A stretch of DNA of 5,500 nt from Streptomyces sp. NRRL F-5123 (GTDB lineage: Bacteria > Actinomycetota > Actinomycetes > Streptomycetales > Streptomycetaceae). A model generated the notes under the pieces. That model did no database searches. It had not been told where the DNA came from and worked only from the letters and a program-made list of their open reading frames with translations. The stretch covers positions 1 to 5,500 of the forward strand of contig NZ_JOHY01000124.1 in NCBI RefSeq assembly GCF_000721495.1. The letters are read 5' to 3'. Of this stretch, positions 1 through 5,500 are shown one piece after another (the stretch's first letter is position 1; every line of letters begins with the position of its first letter). A program made the position numbers and the translations under genes.

Positions 1-3000
1 ACCGTCGACCCCAGCGGCGCCGTGAGCGACGTCCTCACCCTCCACACACCCGCCGCCGCACACAACCCGCAGCTCACCACGCTGCTCAACGCCGACATCT
101 CCACCACCCCCGGCCTCACCGTCGGCTCCGACACCAGCGGCAACGTCCAGATCAAGGACACCGCCGGACACGCGATCTACACCGCCCCCACTCCCCTGGC
201 CTGGGACTCCGCGGAAGCGGCGGACACCGCCGCGAGCAGCGCCCCGGCCGCCACCACGGGCATCGCCCCGGCCACCGTGGACGCCCTCCGGCGTGACGCG
301 TCCGGCTCCCGCCCCTCGTCGGCCCGCGGACGCGCCGCCACCGCCCGCAGCGGACGCGTGGGCGTGACCGCTGGACACGGCAAGCTCGCCCTCACCCCGC
401 CCGCCACCCTCATCGGCGCGAGCGACACCCGCTACCCGGTCTACCTGGACCCGACCTACTCGCCCTCGTACGGCGCAAACGGCTGGGCGAGCCCCGGATC
501 CGGAGTGCCCTCCCAGAACTTCTGGAAGAGTTCCGTTTCCTACACCGGTGACGCCGAAGTCGGCCCCAGCGGCGACGTCCAGGACGAGGCGATCAGCCTC
601 TTCAATTTCCCCGTGACGACGTCATTGAAGACCGCGAAAATCTACAGCGCCTACTTCGACATCACCGAGACCTATTCCTGGGCCTGCCCCACATCCGGCC
701 ACAACCAGACGGTCGACCTCTACGCCCCCACGAAAGTCCTGTCGTCCTCCAACGCGACCTGGAACAGCTGGTCCGGCAGCCTCGGCAGCAAGGTCGACTC
801 CCAGTCCTTCGCCCTCGGATACAACAGCAGCTGCCCGGCCGGCGGCGCACCGCCCTTCGACGTCACGAGCACCATCTCCAAGGACATAACCGCCGGAACC
901 ACCGCACAGACCCTCGCGATGCGGGCGGACAGCCACACCGACAACTACGCCCTCAAGCGCTTCAAGGCCAGCTCGGCGCAGCTCGTCATCACCTACGACA
1001 AATACCCGAACACCCCCACGACCTTCACCCTCTACAAGACCGCGGACACCGCGAAGACCAACCTGCTGACCTCCGCCAACGGAATCGCCGCCCGCACCTA
1101 TCACGGCGCCTCGGGCCAGAACGCCGTGCTGAAGCTTCCGGAAACTTTCTTCAAGAAAGTGACGTCCGGCGGCCTCGGCACGTTCAGCTGGACGGTGAGC
1201 ACCTCTGACGGGACGCTCGCCTCGAAGGCCTCAGCCACCCCGTGCACCTTCGGCTGGGACGCCAGCCGTCCCGGCGCACCGGACATCCACCCGGCCACCG
1301 CACCGCGTGACGGCGGCCGTACCTGCCCCACGCTCGACGACCCCGACACCGGGGCGGTCCAGCCCATCGGCGCCCGCTGCTCCTTCAGCATCACGCCGCC
1401 GTCCGGCCAGTCCGTCTCGGGCTACGCCTACCAGATCAACCAGTCCTCACCCGTGACAGTCGACGCGAAGGGCGCGCTCACGGTCACCGTGCCGGTCAGC
1501 CGGCTCGTCAACACCCTCACCGTCACCGCGTTCTCACCGGGCGGCAACCTCGGCCAGCCCGCGTCCACCGAATTCCTCGGCACGGCGATCACCCCGGCGG
1601 CCGCGGACGGCGACGTCAACCTCGACGGCACGCCCGACCTCGTCACCGTCGGCGGTCCGGGCACCTCGCTCCCGTCCGGTGCGTGGCTGGCCGCCGGGCA
1701 CCCGTACGGCAGCGTGAGCGAGGCCGCGACCGACATCGGGGTCAACGGCCTCCAGACCGACGACGAGGCGGGCACGGCCAAGCCGTCCGACTGGGACGGG
1801 GCGCAAGCCGTCACCGGCGACTTCTGCGGCAACGGCGCCCAGGACGTCCTGGCCTACTTCAGCGGCGACGGAAGCGGCGCGGTCGTCTGCAACGACGGCA
1901 GCAGCGGCGCTCTCGCGCCCGGCAACCCGACCACGATCGGCACGTCCTCCGCGCCGTACGAGATCCCGGACGGCACCTTCGCCGACGCGGACGGCACCCC
2001 GGCCACCCAGATCGTCACCGCAGGCAACACCAGCGGCGCGAACACCGGACTCCCCGACCTGCTCGCCACCATGAACAACACGCTCTACCTCACCTACAGC
2101 TTCACCGCCAACGGCTACGGCTTCCTCCTCGACCCCGACTGGGGCACCTGCCCCAACTGCTACGCCCTCACCTCCCAGCCGACCCCGGACGGCACGCAGG
2201 ACTGGGACAACTGGACCCTCGCGACCACCCAACTCACCACCGGCACCGCGCTCTACCTGTGGAATCCGTCCACAGGTGAACTCGACCTGTGGACCGGGCT
2301 GGGTGTCAGCACGGACGGCACGACGCTCACGACGTCCGGTCAGATCCAGCTCGCCGCGGCGGGCTGGAACCAGGCCCCCGCGCACCCCCTGACGCTGCAC
2401 GCCGCCGACCTCGGCGGGGACGGCAACCCGTCGCTGTGGGCCGTCGACCGCACCACCGGGCACGTCACGCCGTACCTCTTCAACGGCACCACGCTCACCC
2501 CGCAGACCGCGCAGGTCGTCTCCAACCCCACGCACGTCTGGCCGCTGACGGACGGTACGGACGGCCAGGCCACCACGGCGGCCGACACCGTCGGCACGCT
2601 CGACCTGCACGGCGGCACGGGCGCCAGCTGGAACGACAGCGACGACCAGCACAGCCCGGACGCCGCCTTCAACGGCACCAGCACCGGGGTGCTCACCACC
2701 ACCGGCCCGGCCGTGACCACCAACGGGGCCTTCACCGTCTCCGCCTGGGTCAAGCCCGAGACGCTGGACACCAAGGTCCTCGAACAGGAAGCCACCGTCG
2801 AGCCCGGCTTCGTGCTGTACTCCAACTCCACGGACAACAGCTGGCGCTTCGCCATGGCCACCTCCGACACCGGGCCGACGTGGAATACCGCACAGTCCCG
2901 TACAAATGCTGCGATTCCTGGCTTCTGGTCCCATCTCGTGGCGAGTTACAACCCGGGCACGTCCTTCATGACGCTGTACGTGAACGGCACCCTTCAGGGC

Positions 3001-4893
3001 AGGGTTGCCCACACCAAGACAACATGGAACGCCAACGGGTCCTTCGACATCGGGGAGTTCTTCAGCAGCGGCAGCCACAGCAGCTTCTTCAAGGGCCAGG
3101 TCTCCGACGTGCAGACCTGGAACTCCGCCCTGACCGCGACCCAGGTAGCCGACCTCTCCGGGGCGCGCCCGGCCGCCATGCCCTCCGGACCTATGGCGTC
3201 GAAGGTTCCCGGGAAGTGCATGGATGATCCCAACGGCGCCGCGACCAGCAGCACCAAGATCCAGATCTACACCTGCAACGGCAGCCCCGCGCAGAACTGG
3301 ACCGAATACCCCAACGGGACCATCCGCCCCCACAATCACGGCGCCGTCTGCATGGACGTCGCCTCCGGAGGAACCACCGTCGGCTCCCTCGTCCAGCTGT
3401 ACACCTGCAACGCCACAGCCGCTCAGGATTGGCAGATCCTTGACGACGGACAGGTGAAGAACTCGAAGTCCGGACTCTGCCTGGCAGACCCCGGCGCCTC
3501 CACCACCGACGGCACCCAGCTCGCACTCGCCGCCTGTGACGCGAGCACCGCAGTCACCTGGACCGCCCCGCAGACCGGCCCGGTCAACGAGTGGCTGCTC
3601 AACGAGACCACCGGCAGCACCGCGCATGACGCGATCGCCGTCAACCACGCCACCGCCACAAGCGGCGTCGCCTGGGGCCCCAGCACCGACAGCAGCGGCC
3701 GCACCATCCCCGCCGCCACCTTCGACGGCACGGGCTCGATCACCACCTCGCGTTGGGACGTGGACACCACTGAGAGCTTCGCCGTCTCCGCCTGGGTGAA
3801 CGTCACCGACCTCAGCAAATATCAGACCGTCCTGTCCGAGGGCGGCGCCACCAGCTATGCCTTCGACCTGGCCTACTCCCCCGTCTCTCAGGCGTGGATC
3901 TTCAACCGCTCCGCGTCCGACACCACCAACCCCACGCTGGTGCGCTCCAAGTCCACCGACAACCCGGCCATCCCGGCCCCTGCGGCGAACACCTGGACCC
4001 TGCTCACCGGTGTGTACGACGCCACAACCGACCCCGCGCACCCGACCGTGCGCCTGTACGTCAACGGCATGCTGGCCAGCGCGATCCCGTTCCCCTACAC
4101 GCCGTGGGACGCGCGCGGCAAGCTCGACATCGGCCGGGACCTCTTCAACGGGGCCTACAACCCCGACGACCTGCTGACCGGCTCCATCGCCGACGTCCAA
4201 CACAACGACCGGCCGCTGACCGACCAGGAGGCCTACGCCCTCTACAACGACGGGACCGGCATCCCGGCCTCGGCCGCCCACTGGCGCCTGGACGAGGCGA
4301 GCGGCACCACTGCGGCCGACGCCGTCGGTGACGCGCACGACGCGACCCTGCACGGCACGGCGACCTGGAACACCACCGACCACGGCGGGTCCCTCGCGCT
4401 GGACGGCAGCACCAGCTACCTCGACACGGCGGGTCCGGTGCTCGACACCGGCAACAGCATGACCGTCTCGGCGTGGGTGAAGCTGAACGACACCAGCGTC
4501 AACAGCACCTTCGTCGCCGCCGACGGCGTGCACACCAGCGTCTTCCAGCTCTGCTACTCCACCGCCTACGGCTGGACCTTCAACCGGCTCGGCTCCGACG
4601 TGGACTCCCCCGTCATCACCCGGTCGTACAGCGGGACCGACGCCGTGCGCACCGGGGTGTGGACCCATCTGGTCGGCGTCTACGACAAGGGCTCGGGAAC
4701 GGTCCGCCTGTACGTCGACGGCATCCCGCAGACCCCCAACTCCTTCACCACCCCGTGGACGGGCGAGGGGAACTTCCAACTGGGGCGCCGCCGCTCGGCG
4801 GGCGTCTACGGCGAGTACGCCAAGGGCTCCCTGTCCGACGTCACCCTCTGGAGCACCGCCCTGACCCCCACCCAGATCGCCAACCTCGGCTGA
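1..4893 (+). CDS. Large secreted multidomain LamG / ricin-lectin protein (5'-partial)
   Basis: The frame is open from base 1 to a TGA at 4891-4893, giving 1630 visible residues (numbered from base 1). The true start is upstream: a conserved segment (DPSGAVSDVLTLHTPAAA) already runs through the GTG at 22, and no signal peptide is present. Domains by eye: N-terminal family region to about residue 150, with motifs PLAWDSA (about 62) and YPVYLDP (145); DNRLRE-like beta module about 165-335, ending KRFKASSAQLVITY; Ig/Fn3-like modules about 338-418 and 460-528; FG-GAP/VCBS-like repeats about 530-840, with calcium-type loops such as DGDVNLDGTPD (536-546); LamG 1 about 845-1053; ricin B-type trefoil about 1065-1190; LamG 2 about 1195-1422; LamG 3 about 1427-1630. 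No transmembrane segment, LPXTG signal or catalytic motif was seen at the C-terminus, so it is probably released outside the cell. A role in binding glycans or surfaces is inferred from the domains; the ligand is unknown. The family is common in Streptomyces and mostly annotated as LamG-domain protein. Confidence 0.93.
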   Translation, partial: TVDPSGAVSDVLTLHTPAAAHNPQLTTLLNADISTTPGLTVGSDTSGNVQIKDTAGHAIYTAPTPLAWDSAEAADTAASSAPAATTGIAPATVDALRRDASGSRPSSARGRAATARSGRVGVTAGHGKLALTPPATLIGASDTRYPVYLDPTYSPSYGANGWASPGSGVPSQNFWKSSVSYTGDAEVGPSGDVQDEAISLFNFPVTTSLKTAKIYSAYFDITETYSWACPTSGHNQTVDLYAPTKVLSSSNATWNSWSGSLGSKVDSQSFALGYNSSCPAGGAPPFDVTSTISKDITAGTTAQTLAMRADSHTDNYALKRFKASSAQLVITYDKYPNTPTTFTLYKTADTAKTNLLTSANGIAARTYHGASGQNAVLKLPETFFKKVTSGGLGTFSWTVSTSDGTLASKASATPCTFGWDASRPGAPDIHPATAPRDGGRTCPTLDDPDTGAVQPIGARCSFSITPPSGQSVSGYAYQINQSSPVTVDAKGALTVTVPVSRLVNTLTVTAFSPGGNLGQPASTEFLGTAITPAAADGDVNLDGTPDLVTVGGPGTSLPSGAWLAAGHPYGSVSEAATDIGVNGLQTDDEAGTAKPSDWDGAQAVTGDFCGNGAQDVLAYFSGDGSGAVVCNDGSSGALAPGNPTTIGTSSAPYEIPDGTFADADGTPATQIVTAGNTSGANTGLPDLLATMNNTLYLTYSFTANGYGFLLDPDWGTCPNCYALTSQPTPDGTQDWDNWTLATTQLTTGTALYLWNPSTGELDLWTGLGVSTDGTTLTTSGQIQLAAAGWNQAPAHPLTLHAADLGGDGNPSLWAVDRTTGHVTPYLFNGTTLTPQTAQVVSNPTHVWPLTDGTDGQATTAADTVGTLDLHGGTGASWNDSDDQHSPDAAFNGTSTGVLTTTGPAVTTNGAFTVSAWVKPETLDTKVLEQEATVEPGFVLYSNSTDNSWRFAMATSDTGPTWNTAQSRTNAAIPGFWSHLVASYNPGTSFMTLYVNGTLQGRVAHTKTTWNANGSFDIGEFFSSGSHSSFFKGQVSDVQTWNSALTATQVADLSGARPAAMPSGPMASKVPGKCMDDPNGAATSSTKIQIYTCNGSPAQNWTEYPNGTIRPHNHGAVCMDVASGGTTVGSLVQLYTCNATAAQDWQILDDGQVKNSKSGLCLADPGASTTDGTQLALAACDASTAVTWTAPQTGPVNEWLLNETTGSTAHDAIAVNHATATSGVAWGPSTDSSGRTIPAATFDGTGSITTSRWDVDTTESFAVSAWVNVTDLSKYQTVLSEGGATSYAFDLAYSPVSQAWIFNRSASDTTNPTLVRSKSTDNPAIPAPAANTWTLLTGVYDATTDPAHPTVRLYVNGMLASAIPFPYTPWDARGKLDIGRDLFNGAYNPDDLLTGSIADVQHNDRPLTDQEAYALYNDGTGIPASAAHWRLDEASGTTAADAVGDAHDATLHGTATWNTTDHGGSLALDGSTSYLDTAGPVLDTGNSMTVSAWVKLNDTSVNSTFVAADGVHTSVFQLCYSTAYGWTFNRLGSDVDSPVITRSYSGTDAVRTGVWTHLVGVYDKGSGTVRLYVDGIPQTPNSFTTPWTGEGNFQLGRRRSAGVYGEYAKGSLSDVTLWSTALTPTQIANLG
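6..98 (+). repeat. Left copy of 93-bp direct repeat (in gene 1 frame)
   Basis: Bases 6-98 are identical to bases 5408-5500, an offset of 5402. Identity stops sharply on the left: bases 1-5 do not match 5403-5407. The right limit is unknown because the second copy reaches the window edge. In this copy the segment is read in the natural frame, giving DPSGAVSDVLTLHTPAAAHN and onward, a segment typical of the N-terminal region of this protein family. Confidence 0.97.
493..1005 (+). other. DNRLRE-like extracellular beta module
   Basis: This is residues about 165-335. It follows the YPVYLDP motif and has the layout usual in actinobacterial DNRLRE-type proteins: an alternating strand with AISLFNFPV, then AKIYSAYFDITETYSW, a pair of cysteines (685-687 and 832-834) likely to form a disulfide, a TWNSW motif, a TLAMRADS strand, and the closing KRFKASSAQLVITYD. 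The name rests on resemblance to remembered family members; a profile search would be needed to confirm it. These modules are thought to be structural or adhesive parts of secreted proteins. Confidence 0.6.
1597..2520 (+). other. FG-GAP/VCBS-like repeat region (beta-propeller-type)
   Basis: This is residues about 533-840. Recurring Asp/Gly loops followed by a hydrophobic strand are visible: DGDVNLDGTPDLV (1606-1644), GDFCGNGAQDVLAYF (1816-1860), FADADGTPATQIV (about 1978-2016) and ADLGGDGNPSLWAVD (2404-2448). The first and last keep the DxDxDG-like spacing of calcium-binding FG-GAP loops; the second has Cys and Asn in loop positions and looks degenerate. A CPNC pair of cysteines lies at 2149-2160. 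The number of blades cannot be settled by eye. Such repeats usually act as rigid binding or spacer modules in secreted proteins. Confidence 0.65.
2533..3162 (+). other. LamG (concanavalin-like jellyroll) domain 1
   Basis: This is residues about 845-1053 of the large protein. It opens with HVWPLTDG and has the LamG core strands FTVSAWVK (from 2731), MTLYVNGTLQG, WNANGSFDIG and FKGQVSDVQTWNSALT. The same pattern recurs in LamG 2 and 3, but this copy is the most divergent: it lacks the FNR...SD and TVRLYV...PW signatures that the other two share. Its central part also has unusual codon use (see findings). LamG folds usually bind glycans or proteins, often with calcium; the ligand here cannot be read from sequence. 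Confidence 0.85.
3193..3573 (+). other. Ricin-type beta-trefoil lectin domain (CBM13-like)
   Basis: This is residues about 1065-1190, with three tandem subdomains of about 40 residues. Each has a Cys pair: KCMDD/YTCNG, VCMDV/YTCNA and LCLAD/AACDA. The first two end in the classic QxW motif: QNW at 3292-3300 and QDW at 3424-3432. The third ends in VTW (3553-3561), where the Gln is replaced by Val. By family knowledge such trefoils bind galactose, xylan or similar sugars, and the six cysteines would form one disulfide per subdomain. The domain sits between LamG 1 and LamG 2, so it appears to have been inserted into a LamG array. Confidence 0.9.
3583..4890 (+). repeat. Tandem LamG domains 2 and 3 (intragenic protein repeat)
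   Basis: LamG 2 spans about 3583-4266 and LamG 3 about 4279-4890. They share an ordered set of motifs: an opening EW/HWxLxExxGTTA-like strand, VSAWVN/VSAWVK, WIFNR/WTFNR followed by a SD, a short RS segment, GVYD, TVRLYVNG/TVRLYVDG, TPW, and LDIGR/FQLGR, then GSIADV/GSLSDV. They resemble each other more than either resembles LamG 1, which points to a duplication within the gene. The DNA has diverged, so this is an old protein-level duplication and not a recent repeat. The protein ends directly after LamG 3. Confidence 0.85.
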
Positions 4894-4909
4894 CGAGACC
4901 GTCCCCGGT

Positions 4910-4959
4910 CCGTCACGCGGCTCCGGGCCTCCGGAAGGGAGCCCGGGGTCGCGTGGCGG
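4910..4959 (+). terminator. Long GC-rich hairpin between the two genes, possible terminator
   Basis: Bases 4910-4932 pair with 4938-4959. This gives 22 base pairs including three G-U pairs, with one bulged C at 4929 and a five-base loop GGAAG (4933-4937). It begins 16 bases after the stop codon of the large gene. No T-run follows; the next bases are CCGACAGAAAC. Actinobacterial intrinsic terminators often lack the T-tract, so termination is plausible, but a partial terminator or an mRNA stabiliser would look the same. The stem ends only 19 to 25 bases before the start of the next gene, leaving no room for a separate promoter downstream of it. Confidence 0.7.
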
Positions 4960-4975
4960 CCGACAGAAACGAAGC

Positions 4976-4984
4976 GAAGTGATG
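4976..4984 (+). promoter_or_regulatory. Weak ribosome binding site and clustered starts of gene 2
   Basis: Three in-frame start codons sit side by side: GTG 4979, ATG 4982 and ATG 4985. The only purine-rich stretch upstream is GAAGCGAAG (4971-4979), a weak match to the anti-Shine-Dalgarno sequence. Its last GAAG (4976-4979) lies five bases before ATG 4985, which makes that start the best spaced. The choice changes the protein by only two residues. Confidence 0.5.
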
Positions 4985-5500
4985 ATGGCTCACAGACCAC
5001 GCAAAGCCGCTACCGGAAGAGGCGCCGCCGCGCTCGCGCTCGGCGCCCTCTCGGCGGCATTCCTCGTGACCCTGCCGCCGGGAAATGCGGCTGCCGACAG
5101 CGGCACCCCGGCCTCCGCGCCCGCGGCCGCGCACCACGCGCTGTCCGCGGACGAGGCGGCCGCCCAGGCGCAGTCGACGGGCCGCCCGGTCGTGGCCTCG
5201 GCCCTGACCACAGCGGTCTCGCAGACGACGGCGAACCCGGACGGCACCCTGACCCTGGCCCAGACCGCCGCCCCCACCCGCGTCCTGAAGAACGGCGCCT
5301 GGACGGCCATCGACCCGGCCCTGGTGGCCAACGCGGACGGCACGCTCTCGCCGAAGGCCACCCCGTCCAGCGTGGTCCTCTCCGGCGGCGGCACCGGCCC
5401 CCTGCTCCGACCCCAGCGGCGCCGTGAGCGACGTCCTCACCCTCCACACACCCGCCGCCGCACACAACCCGCAGCTCACCACGCTGCTCAACGCCGACAT
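4985..5500 (+). pseudogene. Secreted paralogue of the same family, 3'-partial and probably frameshifted near 5408
   Basis: From ATG 4985 the frame is open to the window edge (172 codons). Residues 1-37 form a clear Sec-type signal peptide: basic n-region (MAHRPRK...R12), hydrophobic core ALALGALSAAFLVTL, and a likely cleavage after NAAA before DSG. Residues about 40-141 carry the N-terminal motifs of large Streptomyces secreted LamG/DNRLRE/RHS-type proteins: NPDGTLTLAQ, GAWTAIDPALVANADGTLSP and VVLSGGGTGPL. From 5408 the DNA is identical to bases 6-98 of the window but is read one frame off, giving an Arg/Pro/His-rich tail (RPQRRRERRPHPPH...) unlike any family member. In relatives, as remembered, roughly 40 residues separate the SGGGTGPL and VDPSG motifs; here they are missing. 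The lost length would be 3n+2 bases. The gene is therefore either broken or wrongly assembled. Lying 91 bases after gene 1 on the same strand, it looks like a tandem paralogue. Whether its C-terminus holds LamG, RHS or other domains cannot be seen. Confidence 0.7.
5408..5500 (+). repeat. Right copy of 93-bp direct repeat (out of frame in gene 2)
   Basis: This copy is identical to bases 6-98 over all visible length and may continue past the window. Its natural reading frame (codons starting at 5409) is offset by one from the frame opened at ATG 4985. Perfect identity over 93 bases, including silent positions, means a very recent duplication or gene conversion, or an assembly error. Confidence 0.97.

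Noticed and set aside
22..24. GTG at 22 as the start of the large gene
   Set aside because: The frame is open to base 1, the conserved family segment runs through this codon, and no signal peptide follows. The GTG encodes an internal valine.
1534..4779. Long antisense open frame (1081 codons) on the minus strand
   Set aside because: Its translation is a Gly/Val/Arg/Ala-rich composition typical of the antisense of high-GC3 coding DNA, with no recognisable domain. The plus strand carries clear LamG and ricin motifs over the same span.
4473..4982. Plus-strand frame overlapping LamG 3 and the intergenic gap
   Set aside because: Arg/Pro/His-rich out-of-frame translation of the large gene. It ends at the gene 2 start region by chance and has no independent support.
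4913..5500. Minus-strand open frame covering gene 2
   Set aside because: Low-complexity Gly/Arg/Val shadow. The plus strand has a convincing signal peptide and family motifs.
1..5500. The window as a complete small circular element closed through the 93-bp overlap
   Set aside because: The overlap does not begin at base 1: bases 1-5 differ from 5403-5407, so the upstream sequences diverge. A simple terminal redundancy would match from the first base. A misassembly remains possible and is covered in the findings.
1..5500. CRISPR array, tRNA/rRNA genes, insertion sequence ends or transposase
   Set aside because: No regularly spaced short repeats, no cloverleaf-like or rRNA sequence, and no terminal inverted repeats or transposase motifs were seen.

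Overview
The window is uniformly GC-rich, with coding sequence whose third codon positions are almost all G or C. It encodes large secreted, repeat-rich proteins of a kind common in filamentous actinomycetes. A Streptomyces-like host (Streptomyces, Kitasatospora or a relative) is the best guess, based on composition and protein style only.

Layout. Positions 1-4893 (+) are the body and 3' end of one very large gene whose start lies upstream of the window. The visible 1630 residues form a multidomain extracellular protein, in this order: a conserved N-terminal segment, a DNRLRE-type beta module, one or two Ig/Fn3-like modules, FG-GAP/VCBS-like calcium-loop repeats, LamG 1, a ricin-type beta-trefoil lectin, LamG 2 and LamG 3. 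There is no membrane anchor or sorting signal at the C-terminus. The 85-base gap that follows holds a long GC-rich hairpin (4910-4959). A second gene then starts near 4985. It has a clear signal peptide and the N-terminal region of the same protein family, and it runs off the right edge.

Main anomaly. The last 93 bases (5408-5500) are identical to bases 6-98, inside gene 1. In gene 1 this segment is read in a sensible, family-typical frame. In gene 2 it is joined directly after a short N-terminal region and is read one frame off, giving an Arg/Pro/His-rich translation. A stretch normally present between these two motifs also appears to be missing. Either gene 2 is a frameshifted or recombined tandem paralogue, or the junction is an assembly error between two near-identical tandem genes.

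How the genes relate. The two genes look like co-oriented paralogues encoding secreted, probably glycan- or surface-binding proteins. The hairpin between them may set different expression levels. No enzyme, toxin, RNA gene, CRISPR array or mobile element is visible. Domain names are recognised from motifs by eye and were not checked by profile search.
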